The notes under the pieces were generated by a model. It was not told the origin of the DNA. It searched no databases and was given only the letters and a program-made list of their open reading frames with translations. A stretch of DNA of 64,000 bases. Source: Jatrophihabitans sp. (GTDB lineage Bacteria > Actinomycetota > Actinomycetes > Mycobacteriales > Jatrophihabitantaceae). Made by a program: the position numbers and the translations under genes. Positions 27,211-35,999 of this stretch are shown piece after piece. Within the stretch, counting starts at the first letter, position 1. Each line of letters opens with the position of its first letter. The stretch spans positions 19,665 through 83,664 of the forward strand of contig DASVQQ010000026.1 in assembly GCA_036389035.1 (NCBI GenBank). Direction: 5' to 3'.

Positions 27211-28428
27211 TCAGCTGACCGGAACCGCCGGCGCGTCGGCCACCACGCGGCGCAGCCGGGCCGCCAGCAGCATCGCGAACGCCGCCGAGGCCAGCGCGCA
27301 GCCGGCCGGCACCGAGAACGCCAGCCGGGCGCCGTGCTCGTCGGCGATGCCGCCGACCACCGCCGCGCCCAGGCCGTACCCGACCGACAGCCCGGTGCCG
27401 ATCCAGGTCAGGCCCTCGGTGAGCGAGTTGGCCGGCACGATCGAGTCCACCAGGCTGAACGCGCCGATCAGGGTGGGCGCGATCCCCAGCCCGATCACCC
27501 CCGCGATCAGCGCCAGCACTCCCACGCTGGTCGCGGCGAACAGCAGCAGGGGCATCAACCCGAACAGCACGGCGCTGACGGTGAACCTGCGCAGCAGCGA
27601 CGAGCGCCAGTGCCGGCCGCCGTAGACCAGGGCCGACACCGCGCTGCCGGCGGCGAAGCTGGCTATCACCCAGCCGGCGCTGGCCCGCTGGCCGTACTGG
27701 CCGCAGAAGGCGATCATCGTCACCTCGACGCTGCCGAAGACCGCGCCCATGAACACCATGCACCCGGTGATCAGCGACATCCCCCGAAACCGCAAGGCGA
27801 ACTCGTGTCGCTCGCCGGCCACTCGGATCCGCACCGGCGGCTCGGTGGACCGCAGCGCCGCCAGCCACATGGTGCCGATGCTGATCACCAGCAGCGCCAG
27901 TCCCAGAGTCACCAGCGGGTGGGTATGGATGGCCAGCACGGTGGCGACCAGCGGCCCTAGGACGAAGATCACCTCGTCCAGGGTGGATTCGATCGAGTAG
28001 CCGGTCGAGCGCTCCGGGGCCTCGCCGGGCCAGATGTAGGACCAGCGGGCCCGCACCAGCGCGCCGATGTTGAGCATGGTGATGCCCATCAGCACCGCCG
28101 GCGCGACCAGCGTCCAGAGCGGCGCGTGCACCGTGATCAGCGCGCCGAACGCCGCGGTGGAGAGCAGGTGGCCGATCAGGAACCATGGCAGCACCCGGTG
28201 CTGCCCGAGCTTGTCGACCAGCACCGCCGCCACCGGGTTGCCGACCGCGCCGCCCAGGACGTAGCACCCGCTGACCACTCCGGCGAAGCCGTAGGAATTG
28301 GTGCGCCCCGAGATGATCAGCACGATCGCGATCGGGTAGATGGCCAGGGTAATCCGCGCCAGGAATCCGGCGGCGGAGAATTCCACCGTCCCGGGTATCG
28401 CAAAGGCGGCTCGGTAGCGGTTCAGCAC
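27211..28428 (-). CDS. major facilitator superfamily transporter
   Basis: The product is 405 residues with about twelve hydrophobic helices. The N-terminal half has YPIAIVLIISGRTNSYGFAG and the MFS loop-2-like segment AVLVDKLGQHRVL. The C-terminal half includes GSAVSALVYGGRHW. The family is the actinobacterial type of small-molecule exporters similar to those in drug and sugar efflux. The start is a GTG at 28428, three bases after the era stop codon, so it is probably transcribed with era. An overlapping open frame on the same strand (27161-28474) is a shadow because only this frame gives hydrophobic helices. Confidence 0.88.
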   Translation of the reverse strand: MLNRYRAAFAIPGTVEFSAAGFLARITLAIYPIAIVLIISGRTNSYGFAGVVSGCYVLGGAVGNPVAAVLVDKLGQHRVLPWFLIGHLLSTAAFGALITVHAPLWTLVAPAVLMGITMLNIGALVRARWSYIWPGEAPERSTGYSIESTLDEVIFVLGPLVATVLAIHTHPLVTLGLALLVISIGTMWLAALRSTEPPVRIRVAGERHEFALRFRGMSLITGCMVFMGAVFGSVEVTMIAFCGQYGQRASAGWVIASFAAGSAVSALVYGGRHWRSSLLRRFTVSAVLFGLMPLLLFAATSVGVLALIAGVIGLGIAPTLIGAFSLVDSIVPANSLTEGLTWIGTGLSVGYGLGAAVVGGIADEHGARLAFSVPAGCALASAAFAMLLAARLRRVVADAPAVPVS

Positions 28429-28431
28429 GGT

Positions 28432-29358
28432 CTAGAAGCCGAGCCGATCGAGCTTCTTGGGGTCGCGCTGCCACTCGCCCATCACCGCGACGTGCAGGTT
28501 GAGGTTGACCCGCCGGCCCAGCAGCGCCTCGATGCCGCGCCGGGCGTCGGCGCCGATCCGCTTCAGCCGGCTGCCACCGCTGCCCAGGATGATCGGCTTC
28601 TGGCTGGAGCGCTCCAGGTGCAGGGTCGCGAAAATGTCGATCAGCGGCAACCGGCCGCCGGCCGCGCCGCCCTCGCGCGGGTTCATCTCCTCCACCGTGA
28701 CCGCGATCGAGTGCGGCAGCTCGTCGCGGACGTCGGTCAGCGCCGCCTCGCGGATCAACTCGGCGATCCGGCTCATCTCGCTCTCGTCGGTGGTCATCTC
28801 CACCGGGTACAGCTGCGGGCCTTCGGGCAGCCGCGCCATCAGCAGATCGGCCAGCAGGCTGACCTGGTCACCGGCGCGGGCCGACACCGGAACGATCTCG
28901 ACGAACTCGCCGAGCTTGCTGATCGCCATCAGCTGCTCGGCGACCCGTTGCTTGTTGACCGTGTCGGTCTTGGTGACGATCGCCACCGCCGGAGCTTTCA
29001 GCGCCTGCAGCTCGGCGGCGATGAACCGGTCGCCGGGGCCGATCTTGTCGTTGGCCGGAATGCAGAAGCCCACCACGTCCACCTCGGACAGCGCCTCGCG
29101 CACCACGTCGTTGAGCCGCTGGCCCAGCAGCGTCCGGGGCCGGTGCAGGCCGGGAGTGTCGACGATCACGAGCTGGCCATCCGGCCGGCTGAGCACCCCG
29201 CGGACGGCCCGACGGGTGGTCTGCGGCTTGTCACTGGTGATCACGATCTTGGAGCCGATCAGGGCGTTGGTCAGCGTCGACTTGCCGGCGTTGGGACGGC
29301 CCACGAACGCGCAGAAGCCAGAGCGGTAGCTGGTGGAAGACCCGGTCACACCAGCCAT
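28432..29358 (-). CDS. era: GTPase Era
   Basis: The product is about 308 residues and acts in 16S rRNA maturation and 30S assembly. GTPase motifs: G1 GRPNAGKSTL, G3 DTPGLHRP and G4 TKTD. The KH RNA-binding domain near the C-terminus ends with INLNLHVAVMGEWQRDPK-like sequence (VNLNLHVAVMGEW). Two starts are possible. The ATG at 29358 has GGGAGG directly before it with no spacing. The GTG at 29349 has the same GGGAGG at seven bases, which is better; the difference is three residues. Frame remains open upstream without family similarity. It precedes the MFS gene. Confidence 0.95.
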   Translation of the reverse strand: MAGVTGSSTSYRSGFCAFVGRPNAGKSTLTNALIGSKIVITSDKPQTTRRAVRGVLSRPDGQLVIVDTPGLHRPRTLLGQRLNDVVREALSEVDVVGFCIPANDKIGPGDRFIAAELQALKAPAVAIVTKTDTVNKQRVAEQLMAISKLGEFVEIVPVSARAGDQVSLLADLLMARLPEGPQLYPVEMTTDESEMSRIAELIREAALTDVRDELPHSIAVTVEEMNPREGGAAGGRLPLIDIFATLHLERSSQKPIILGSGGSRLKRIGADARRGIEALLGRRVNLNLHVAVMGEWQRDPKKLDRLGF

Positions 29359-29501
29359 CCTCCCAGCCTTGCCCGGGTCCCGAGAACCACGGGTCGGCAG
29401 GTCGACCCTCGCGCCGAGCACTTGACAAGGATCAGTCCGGTAGCCGTTTCCAGCCGTGCGCAGCAATCGCAGCCACCGATACGGCTGTACCTGTACTTGA
29501 T

Positions 29502-29539
29502 TACTCACACAACGCATGACACAATGCGTTGTGTGAGTA
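29502..29539. promoter_or_regulatory. 38-bp inverted repeat over the start of the HTH-nucleotidyltransferase gene
   Basis: Sixteen-base arms, TACTCACACAACGCAT and its exact complement, flank six bases (GACACA). The right arm begins at the ATG of the following gene. As DNA it is a strong operator candidate for the encoded HTH domain. As RNA it would form a stable hairpin that hides the start codon if transcription begins upstream of it. Confidence 0.8.
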
Positions 29540-30114
29540 CAGCTCCGCCTCGGCTTGCGCCGATCTTCCGCAGCGACACGCAGCTGCACATCCTTGGCGC
29601 CACTTACCTAGAGCCAGAGCGCCACTTCACGATCCCTGAACTCGTCGAGCGATCCCGCCGTCCGCAGCCTACAGTCGCGCGCGAGGTCGAGCGGCTCGTC
29701 GAGGCCGGCCTGCTCGAGACCGAATTGCGCAGCGGCCGACGCAGCGTCTGGGCAAACACGATCTCTCCCATCTTCAATGAACTCCACTCGATCCTGCTCA
29801 AGACCATCGGACCGAAGGCTGTCCTGGAAACCCAACTTCGCGGGCTGCTCGGTGTCGATCGCGCGCTAATCTACGGCTCATGGGCGCGCCGTTACCACGG
29901 CCAACCAGGCCCACTTCCCCAGGACGTCGACCTCATGGTCGTCGGCAGCGCAGACGTTGACGCGATCCGCAGGGAAGCCGACAGCGCCTCCCGCAAGCTC
30001 AGCCGTGATGTCAACGTCACGGTGCTGACCGCGGACGAGTGGGACACCAGCCCGACCGGATTCGTCAGGCACCTCCGGTCCGAGCCGCTGGTCGAACTGG
30101 ACCTGCGGGGATGA
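29524..30114 (+). CDS. winged-HTH protein with minimal nucleotidyltransferase domain
   Basis: The product is 196 residues from the ATG at 29524 (193 from the GTG at 29533). The N-terminal half is a winged helix-turn-helix (FTIPELVERSRRPQPTVARE, then VERLVEAGLLETEL). The C-terminal half is a minimal nucleotidyltransferase: ALIYGSWARRYHG followed by PQDVDLMVVG, which supplies the GSW and DVD metal-binding residues. Such proteins pair with HEPN toxins in MNT-HEPN systems, where the nucleotidyltransferase modifies and silences the toxin. No intact HEPN gene follows. Neither start has a ribosome-binding site; translation may be leaderless. The large palindrome over the start suggests self-repression. 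Confidence 0.85.
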   Translation: MRCVSTAPPRLAPIFRSDTQLHILGATYLEPERHFTIPELVERSRRPQPTVAREVERLVEAGLLETELRSGRRSVWANTISPIFNELHSILLKTIGPKAVLETQLRGLLGVDRALIYGSWARRYHGQPGPLPQDVDLMVVGSADVDAIRREADSASRKLSRDVNVTVLTADEWDTSPTGFVRHLRSEPLVELDLRG

Positions 30115-30251
30115 CGCTGCCTCCGCCCGTCGCAATGCTGATGACCGCGCGGCGCGGCTTGATTCGAACGCGACGGCGCTTCGGCTCAGCGCATCTTGAA
30201 CGTGAAGCCGCCCCCGGCCGGGAGTGGTGTTTCCGGGCGATTGACCGCTGA
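30111..30251 (+). CDS. 46-codon open frame overlapping the nucleotidyltransferase stop (doubtful)
   Basis: The ATG overlaps the previous gene's stop as ATGA, and the frame runs to a TGA at 30249-30251. The product is basic (MLMTARRGLIRTRRRF and an end WCFRAIDR) and much too short to be a HEPN toxin. It might be the decayed start of the expected partner or simply a chance frame. It converges with the deaminase-like gene, three bases away. I see no recognisable domain. Confidence 0.25.
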   Translation: MTLPPPVAMLMTARRGLIRTRRRFGSAHLEREAAPGREWCFRAIDR

Positions 30252-30253
30252 CC

Positions 30254-30604
30254 TCAGGCAGGCAGCCGGCCGCGCTCGTCGACGGCGTACACGACCGCCG
30301 CCGGCGTCAGCTCGGCCACCGCCGCGGCACCGGCCGGGTCGCCTTCGGCGCCGGCGGACAGCACCACCGCTGCCTCCAGGCCCGGCGCGCCGGCGGAGAC
30401 CGCCATCGCCACCGCCACCTGCAGCGCCGACAGCCGAAGCGAGGGCAGCGCCACGCTCGCCGCCGCGTAGGTGCGCCCGTCGGTGTCGCGCACGGCCGCG
30501 CCCTGGGCCGCGCCGGTGCGGGCCCGGGTGGCGCGGGCCAGGGTCACCAGCTTGGCGTCCTCGCCCTGCAGCGAGCCGTCCTCACCGACCGGCGCCTCAA
30601 GCAT
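30254..30604 (-). CDS. cytidine-deaminase-like protein lacking the catalytic motif
   Basis: The product is 116 residues from the ATG at 30604 (118 from 30610). Proteins at this locus between era and corC are commonly named cytidine deaminase. The fold is suggested by GAAVRDTDGRTYAAASVALP and LRLSALQVAVAMAVSAGAPG. The residues that hold zinc in real deaminases (His/Cys-Ala-Glu and PCxxC) are absent: the aligned segment reads SALQVA and there is no Cys at all. It is therefore probably not a zinc deaminase. The start overlaps the end of corC by eight bases, showing coupling. Confidence 0.75.
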   Translation of the reverse strand: MLEAPVGEDGSLQGEDAKLVTLARATRARTGAAQGAAVRDTDGRTYAAASVALPSLRLSALQVAVAMAVSAGAPGLEAAVVLSAGAEGDPAGAAAVAELTPAAVVYAVDERGRLPA

Positions 30605-31895
30605 CCTCATCCTCGCGATCCTCGACCTCTTCCACCCTGCGGGCCAGCACCGTGTCGATCCGGTTTCGGCGCCCGCCCACGCTCTCGGCGGTGAGCTGCA
30701 GGCCGTAGGCGGTGGCCGACGAGCCGGCGATCGGCACCCGGCCGAGCAGCTGGGCCAGCAGCCCGCCGACCGTCTCGACATCGTCGCCGCGGGGCAGCTC
30801 GACCCCGAACAGCTCGCCGAGGTCCTCCACCGGCAGCCGGGCGGTCAGCCGCAGCGAACCGTCATCCAGTTTCTCCACCGGCACCCGCTCGACGTCGTAC
30901 TCGTCGCGGATCTCACCGACGATCTCTTCCAGGATGTCCTCGATCGTCACCAGGCCGGCGGTGCCGCCGTACTCGTCGATGACGATGGCCAGATGCTGGT
31001 AGTGGGCCTGCATCTCGCGCAGCAGCTCATCGACCGGTTTGGACTCCGGCACGAAGGTGGGCGGCCGCATCACCTCGTCGAGCTTGGTCTGCCGGGCCCG
31101 TTCCTGGTCCTGGGCGCGGCGCACCAGGTCCTTGAGGTACACCATCCCCACGACGTCGTCGACGTTGTCGGCCACCACCGGAATCCGGCTGAAACCTGAC
31201 CGCAGCGCCAGCGCCAGCGCCTGCGGCACGGTCTTGGTGCTCTCGATCCAGACCACCTCGGTGCGCGGCACCATCACCTCGCGGGCGATCGTGTCACCGA
31301 GGTCGAAGACCGACTGGATCATCTCCCGCTCGCCGCGCTCCACGACGCCGCGCGACTCCGCCAGGTTCACCAGCTCGCGGATCTCGACCTCGGAGGAGAA
31401 CGGGCCGTCACGCAGGCCCTTGCCCGGGGTGAGCGCGTTGCCCAGCAGGATCAGCAGCGAGGCCAGCGGGCCGAAGACCCGGCCCAGCCAGAGCACCGGA
31501 CCGGCGCCGGCCAGCGCCACCGGATAGACGTGCTGACGGCCCAGGGTGCGCGGGCCCACCCCGATCAGGACGTAGGAGACCACCACCATCACCGCGACGG
31601 TCAGCAGCACCACCGGCCAGTTGGTGCCCCACTCCGAGGTGGCCACCACGGTGGCGAACACGGTGGCGGTGAGCTCGGCCGCGACCCGCAGCAGCAGGAT
31701 CAGGTTGGTGTGCCGGGCCCGGTCGTTGAGCACCTTGGACAGCGACACCGCGCCACGCCGGCCCTCGCGGACGTACTCCTCCTCGACCCGGGCGACCGAC
31801 ACCCGGGCCAGCGCGGCGTCGACCGCCGCCAGGGCTCCGGCAACCGGCACCAGCAGCAGCGCCACGATCAGCAGCACCAGATAGAGCCCGCTCAT
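30597..31895 (-). CDS. CorC/HlyC-family membrane protein with CBS domains
   Basis: The product is about 432 residues. An N-terminal DUF21/CNNM domain starts MSGLYLVLLIVALLLVPVAG and has four hydrophobic segments. Two CBS domains follow (VPRTEVVWIESTKTVPQALA, then PPTFVPESKPVDELLREM), the nucleotide-sensing pair. The C-terminal CorC_HlyC domain includes VEDILEEIVGEIRDEYD. The family is linked to magnesium and cobalt efflux or tolerance. The start is the ATG at 31895, ten bases downstream of the ybeY stop; longer frames do not match. The stop lies within the start of the deaminase-like gene. Confidence 0.92.
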   Translation of the reverse strand: MSGLYLVLLIVALLLVPVAGALAAVDAALARVSVARVEEEYVREGRRGAVSLSKVLNDRARHTNLILLLRVAAELTATVFATVVATSEWGTNWPVVLLTVAVMVVVSYVLIGVGPRTLGRQHVYPVALAGAGPVLWLGRVFGPLASLLILLGNALTPGKGLRDGPFSSEVEIRELVNLAESRGVVERGEREMIQSVFDLGDTIAREVMVPRTEVVWIESTKTVPQALALALRSGFSRIPVVADNVDDVVGMVYLKDLVRRAQDQERARQTKLDEVMRPPTFVPESKPVDELLREMQAHYQHLAIVIDEYGGTAGLVTIEDILEEIVGEIRDEYDVERVPVEKLDDGSLRLTARLPVEDLGELFGVELPRGDDVETVGGLLAQLLGRVPIAGSSATAYGLQLTAESVGGRRNRIDTVLARRVEEVEDREDEDA

Positions 31896-31905
31896 GCCAG
31901 CAGCC

Positions 31906-32415
31906 CTAGCCGCGTTTCTGGCCGGCGGTGCCGGGCAACGGCGTTCGGATCGGGCCGCGGCCGGTGGCCTCGGCCCAACCGGTGACCAGCCGGGACTGCA
32001 AGTCGAACATCTCGCGCTCATCCTCGGGCTCGCCGTGGTCATAGCCGAGCAGGTGCAGCACGCCGTGGGTGGTCAGCAGGAACAGCTCGGCGTCGGTGCT
32101 GTGCCCGGCCTCCTCGGCCTGCTTGGCCGCGACCGACGGGCACAGGATCACATCGCCGAGCAACGACGGGCCGGGGTCGGTCTCGAGCCCTGGCTTGTCG
32201 TCGAGGGTGTCCATCGGAAAGGCCATCACATCGGTCGGGCCGTCCAGGTCCAGCCACTGCTTGTGCAGCGTCGACATGGCTGCCTCGTCGACCACCAGGA
32301 TGGACAGCTCTGCCAACGGGTTGATGCCGAGGGAGTCCAGCACGTACCGGGCGGCCGAGCTGATCGCCCGCTCGTCGACACGCACGCCGGACTCGTTGTT
32401 TACCTCAATGCTCAT
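31906..32415 (-). CDS. ybeY: endoribonuclease YbeY (rRNA maturation)
   Basis: The product is 169 residues. YbeY trims the 3' end of 16S rRNA and takes part in ribosome quality control. The zinc ligands are H117, H121 and H127 in [15 protein letters not shown], the family signature. The preceding segment [11 protein letters not shown] is also diagnostic. The N-terminus [17 protein letters not shown] is the standard start. It lies 67 bases after phoH and ten bases before corC in the same operon, the order found in many actinobacteria. Confidence 0.97.
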   Translation of the reverse strand: MSIEVNNESGVRVDERAISSAARYVLDSLGINPLAELSILVVDEAAMSTLHKQWLDLDGPTDVMAFPMDTLDDKPGLETDPGPSLLGDVILCPSVAAKQAEEAGHSTDAELFLLTTHGVLHLLGYDHGEPEDEREMFDLQSRLVTGWAEATGRGPIRTPLPGTAGQKRG

Positions 32416-32482
32416 GAACGCTCATTCGCCACTCGGCTCGACCGCTCAGGCTCGGGTGAGCCGCTCATCGGCGTCAGCCGCC

Positions 32483-33469
32483 CTAGCTCGCGTCGTCGTA
32501 TTTGGAATACGCCTCGACGATGTTGCCCACCAGCTGGTGGCGCACGACGTCCTTGGAGTCGAGATAGGCGAACTCGATGTCCTCGACGTCGCTGAGGATG
32601 TCGCGGACCACCCGCAGCCCGGACTTGGAGCCGTTGGGCAGGTCCACCTGGGTGATGTCACCGGTGACCACGATCTTTGACCCGAAACCGAGCCGGGTCA
32701 GGAACATCTTCATCTGCTCGGGCGTGGTGTTCTGGGCCTCGTCCAGGATCACGAACGCGTCGTTGAGGGTGCGCCCGCGCATATAGGCCAGCGGCGCGAC
32801 CTCGATGGTGCCGGCCTGTAGCAGCCGGGGCACCGACTCGGGATCGAGCATGTCGTGCAAGGCGTCCATCAGCGGGCGCAGGTACGGGTCGATCTTGTCG
32901 TTGAGGGTGCCGGGCAGAAAGCCCAGGCGCTCGCCGGCCTCGACCGCCGGCCGGGTCAGGATGATCCGGTTGACACGCTTGGCCTGCAGGGCCTGCACCG
33001 CCTTGGCCACCGCCAGGTAGGTCTTGCCGGTGCCGGCCGGGCCGATGCCGAAGACGATGGTGTGCTCGTCGATGGAGTCGACGTAGCGCTTCTGGTTCAC
33101 CGTCTTGGGCCGGATGTTCTTGCCGCGCCGGGACAGGATGTTCAGGCTGAGCACCTCGGCCGGCCGCTGCTCGGTGTCGGCCTGCAAGATGCCGAGCGTG
33201 CGGCCCACCGAGTCCGCGGTCAGGTCGTGTCCGGACTGCATAAGTTGAACCAACTCCTCGAAGAGCCTGATGGCCAGAGCGTTGTCGCCGGGTTCACCGG
33301 TCACCGTGATCTCGTTGCCGCGCACATGGATCTCGGAGTCCAGTCGCGCTTCCATGAGCTTCAGGAGCTCGTCACGCGGTCCGAGCAGGCCCACCATCGA
33401 CAGCTTCCCAGGGACCACGAACGGAGTCTGGACGCGTTGGCGTGGCCGTGCTGGTGTCGGTTCCGACAA
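32483..33469 (-). CDS. phoH: PhoH-like ATPase
   Basis: The product is up to 328 residues, a cytoplasmic P-loop ATPase related to SF1 helicases, in an operon with ribosome maturation genes. Walker A is [10 protein letters not shown] and Walker [33 protein letters not shown] and [12 protein letters not shown] are family motifs. The N-terminal region resembles KH-like domains of PhoH proteins. The only initiator that gives the complete N-terminus is a TTG at 33469 (then [12 protein letters not shown]), and no clear ribosome-binding site is seen, so the start is uncertain; the next in-frame ATG is at residue 25. Confidence 0.93.
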   Translation of the reverse strand: MSEPTPARPRQRVQTPFVVPGKLSMVGLLGPRDELLKLMEARLDSEIHVRGNEITVTGEPGDNALAIRLFEELVQLMQSGHDLTADSVGRTLGILQADTEQRPAEVLSLNILSRRGKNIRPKTVNQKRYVDSIDEHTIVFGIGPAGTGKTYLAVAKAVQALQAKRVNRIILTRPAVEAGERLGFLPGTLNDKIDPYLRPLMDALHDMLDPESVPRLLQAGTIEVAPLAYMRGRTLNDAFVILDEAQNTTPEQMKMFLTRLGFGSKIVVTGDITQVDLPNGSKSGLRVVRDILSDVEDIEFAYLDSKDVVRHQLVGNIVEAYSKYDDAS

Positions 33470-33584
33470 GTGCTTCTGCGCTGCTTTCTGTCTCTGGAGG
33501 ACGCTGAGAGCCTGGTGCCTTCTACTTTACCCGTACCTTGCTATAACCAAACTGTAGTTATGCCCGGGTCTATTCCATCCTAAG

Positions 33585-33603
33585 CCGGGCCACAACGGCC
33601 CGG
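33585..33603 (-). terminator. possible hairpin terminator after the HIT gene
   Basis: CCGGGCC-ACAAC-GGCCCGG, seven perfect pairs, begins 12 bases after the HIT stop. No U-rich tract follows on the minus strand (CTTAGGAT), so it may be a weak or Rho-assisted terminator separating the HIT gene from phoH. Confidence 0.4.
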
Positions 33604-33614
33604 TGCCTCCCGGC

Positions 33615-33953
33615 TCAGCCCGGCGGCCAGCCCAGGTCGCGCCCGCCGAGCACATGGGCGTGCGCGTGAAAGACCGACTGGCCGGCCGCCGCGCCGGTGT
33701 TGAACACCGTCCGGTAGGCCGACAGGCCCAGATGCCGGGCCACCGCGCCGATGCCGGCGACCACCGCCGCCGCGACCGCCGGGTCGGAGCCCAGCTCACC
33801 GATGTCGGCCAGGTGCCGCTTGGGCACCACCAGGACGTGCACCGGCGCCTTCGGCCCGATGTCCTCGAAGGCCAGCCAGTCGGCGCCGGAGAGCACCACG
33901 GTGGCCGGCACCTCGCCGGCGACGATCTTGCAGAACAGGCAGTCTTCGACCAT
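33615..33953 (-). CDS. HIT-family nucleotide-binding protein
   Basis: The product is 112 residues. It begins MVEDCLFCKIVAGEVPA, the standard HINT-like start. The catalytic histidine triad is FHAHAHVLGG with H96, H98 and H100. HINT enzymes hydrolyse adenosine phosphoramidates such as AMP-lysine. The start is the ATG at 33953; sequence upstream in frame is not family-like. It lies between rsmE and phoH on the same strand, with a 52-base gap to rsmE. Confidence 0.93.
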   Translation of the reverse strand: MVEDCLFCKIVAGEVPATVVLSGADWLAFEDIGPKAPVHVLVVPKRHLADIGELGSDPAVAAAVVAGIGAVARHLGLSAYRTVFNTGAAAGQSVFHAHAHVLGGRDLGWPPG

Positions 33954-34005
33954 GGGCAAGACGCTAGCGCGAGCGCCCGACCGCGTTGGGCTCAGCCCCA
34001 CCGGC

Positions 34006-34737
34006 TCAGCCCCACCGGCCCAGTGCCACCGACAGCACCGCCAGCGCGGCGGCGCCGGCGGTCGAGGTCCGCAGCACCTCCGCCCCCAACCGCACCGGCC
34101 GACCGCCGCGGCCGGTGAACAGCGCCAACTCGTCCGGCGTCAGGCCGCCCTCGGGACCCACCACCAGCAGCAGCTCGCCGCCGGCCGGAACGCTGAGACG
34201 GCTCAGCGGCTCATCCGCCTCCTCGTGCAGCAGCAGCGCCAACCCGGCGGCAGCGACCCGGTCGGCCACCTGGTCGCTGCCGGCCAGTTCCGACACCTCG
34301 GGAATCCGGGCCCGGCGGCTCTGCTTGGCCGCCGCCTGCGCCGCCCGCTGCCACTTGGCCAGGCCCTTGGCCACCCGGTCACCCTTCCACTGGCCGATCG
34401 AGCGGGCAGCCGACCACGGCACGATCTCGTCCACGCCCAGCTCGGTCAGCAACTCCACCGCCAGCTCGGCCCGCTCGCCCTTGGGCAGCGCCTGCACCAC
34501 CACCAGCCGCGGCTCAGCAGGGGGCAGCGAGGTGCGCGACAGCACCTGGAACACCACCCGGTCAGAGCTCACCTGGCTGGCCCGGACCTCGGCCAAGCCA
34601 CCGCGGCCATCGGCCAGCAGCGCCTGCTCCCCCACCGCCAGCCGCTTCACCGTGGCCGCGTGATGAGCCTCCGCGCCGCTCAGCACGATGGTGTCGCCGT
34701 CGCCGAGCCCGGGTACCAGGAACAGCGGCGGCGTCAC
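34006..34737 (-). CDS. rsmE: 16S rRNA m3U1498 methyltransferase
   Basis: The product is 243 residues. RsmE methylates N3 of U1498 in 16S rRNA. The SPOUT knot is shown by LLLVVGPEGGLTPDELALF and the end RLGAEVLRTSTAGAAALAVLSVALGRW, which bind SAM. The N-terminal PUA-like domain has VLSGAEAHHAATVKRL. The start is a GTG at 34737 (TPPLFLVPG), 16 bases after the dnaJ stop. Order dnaJ-rsmE-HIT-phoH-ybeY is conserved in actinobacteria. Confidence 0.96.
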   Translation of the reverse strand: MTPPLFLVPGLGDGDTIVLSGAEAHHAATVKRLAVGEQALLADGRGGLAEVRASQVSSDRVVFQVLSRTSLPPAEPRLVVVQALPKGERAELAVELLTELGVDEIVPWSAARSIGQWKGDRVAKGLAKWQRAAQAAAKQSRRARIPEVSELAGSDQVADRVAAAGLALLLHEEADEPLSRLSVPAGGELLLVVGPEGGLTPDELALFTGRGGRPVRLGAEVLRTSTAGAAALAVLSVALGRWG

Positions 34738-34753
34738 GGCGCGGACGGCCGGC

Positions 34754-35893
34754 TCAGCGGGTGCCGAAGGCGTCGCGGACCTTGGAGAACAGCCCGCCGC
34801 GGTTGCCGCCCATGCCGATGTCCTCGTTGCGCAACTCGGCGAGCTCGCGCAGCAGCTTCTCCTGCGCGTCATCGAGCCGGGTCGGGGTGCGCACCTCGAC
34901 GTGGACGTGCAGGTCGCCCCGGGTGGTGCTGCGCAACCGGGGCACTCCCTTGCCACGCAGCGTGATCACCGCTCCGGACTGCGTCCCGGGCCGGATCTCG
35001 ACCCGCTCCTCGCCGTCCAGGGTGGTCAGGGTCAGCTCGGTGCCCAGCGCCGCGGCGGTCATCGGCACCGCCAGCGTGCAGTGCAGGTCCGAGCCCTCGC
35101 GGGTGAAGGTCTCGTGCGGCTGCTCGGTGACCTCGATGTAGAGGTCACCGGCGGGACCGCCGCCCGGGCCGACCTCGCCCTGGCCGGTCATCCGGATCCG
35201 CATGCCGTCCTCGATGCCGCCCGGGACGTCGACCGAGATGGTCCGGCGGGCCCGCACCCGGCCCTCGCCGGAACAGCTCAGGCAGGGTGACGGGATCTGC
35301 TGGCCGGTGCCGCCGCAGGTCGGGCAGGACCGGCTGGTCATCACCGGCCCGAGCAGCGAGCGCTGCATCGACTGGACCTCGCCCCGGCCACCGCAGGTGT
35401 CACAGGTCCGCGGCCGGGTTCCCGGGGCGCAGCCGTCGCCATGGCAGGTCTGGCAGGTGACCGCCGTCTCGACGGCGATGTCCTTCTGCACGCCGAAGGC
35501 CATGTCGGCCATGCTCAGCTCGATCCGGAGCAGCGCGTCAGCACCCTGGCGCACCCGGCTGCGCGGGCCGCGGGCGCCGCCGGCCGCACCCCCGAAGAAG
35601 GTCTCGAAGATGTCGCCGAAGCCGCCGAAACCGGCCCCGAACGGGTTGCCGTTGCCCGCGCCGGCGGTGGCCAGCGGGTCACCGCCCAGGTCGACGATCC
35701 GGCGCTTCTCCGGGTCCGACAGCACCTCGTAGGCGGTGGTGACCTCTTTGAACCGGTTCTGCGCCTGCGGGTCCGGGTTGACGTCAGGGTGCAACTCACG
35801 GGCGAGCTTGCGGTACGCGCGCTTGATCTCTTCTGCCGTCGCGTCGCTGCCGACGTTGAGCATCCCGTAGTAATTCCGGACGGTACCTGCCAC
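34754..35893 (-). CDS. dnaJ: chaperone DnaJ
   Basis: The product is about 379 residues. The J domain has HPDVNPD and the usual KLARELHPD helix. A Gly/Phe-rich region ([17 protein letters not shown]) follows. Four zinc-binding repeats [24 protein letters not shown] and CLSCSGEG form the Cys-rich domain, and a C-terminal substrate-binding domain completes the protein. It works with DnaK. I place the start at the GTG at 35893, which has AGGTGG seven bases upstream. In-frame GTGs at 35905 and 35923 are alternatives, but the last lies inside the CIRCE operator. It follows hrcA, so HrcA probably controls it directly. Confidence 0.96.
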   Translation of the reverse strand: MAGTVRNYYGMLNVGSDATAEEIKRAYRKLARELHPDVNPDPQAQNRFKEVTTAYEVLSDPEKRRIVDLGGDPLATAGAGNGNPFGAGFGGFGDIFETFFGGAAGGARGPRSRVRQGADALLRIELSMADMAFGVQKDIAVETAVTCQTCHGDGCAPGTRPRTCDTCGGRGEVQSMQRSLLGPVMTSRSCPTCGGTGQQIPSPCLSCSGEGRVRARRTISVDVPGGIEDGMRIRMTGQGEVGPGGGPAGDLYIEVTEQPHETFTREGSDLHCTLAVPMTAAALGTELTLTTLDGEERVEIRPGTQSGAVITLRGKGVPRLRSTTRGDLHVHVEVRTPTRLDDAQEKLLRELAELRNEDIGMGGNRGGLFSKVRDAFGTR

Positions 35894-35917
35894 CGGTGCA
35901 TCCACCTCAGTCTCTAC

Positions 35918-35942
35918 TGGCACTCAGCAACCCTGAGTGCCA
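35918..35942. promoter_or_regulatory. CIRCE operator (HrcA site) in front of dnaJ
   Basis: TGGCACTC, nine bases (AGCAACCCT), then GAGTGCCA. This is the CIRCE pattern (consensus TTAGCACTC-N9-GAGTGCTAA) with seven of nine bases in each half. A -10-like TACACT (minus strand, 35961-35956) lies just upstream, so the operator would fall in the start of the dnaJ transcript. The hrcA gene lies immediately upstream. Confidence 0.85.
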
Positions 35943-35943
35943 A

Positions 35944-35960
35944 ACACTCAGGTCGAGTGT
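35944..35960. promoter_or_regulatory. second short inverted repeat next to CIRCE
   Basis: ACACTC-AGGTC-GAGTGT, six perfect pairs, directly upstream of the CIRCE element and overlapping the -10-like box. Its ACTC/GAGT core is the same as the CIRCE half-site, so it may be a second, weaker HrcA contact. Confidence 0.45.
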
Positions 35961-35999
35961 ACGGAAAAGTGCCGGCCGGCTCGCCGCGCCGGCAGCAGA

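Noticed and set aside
27161..28474. Long frame overlapping the MFS gene on the same strand
   Set aside because: It gives an Arg/Ala/Gly-rich sequence without hydrophobic helices; the neighbouring frame gives a normal twelve-helix transporter.
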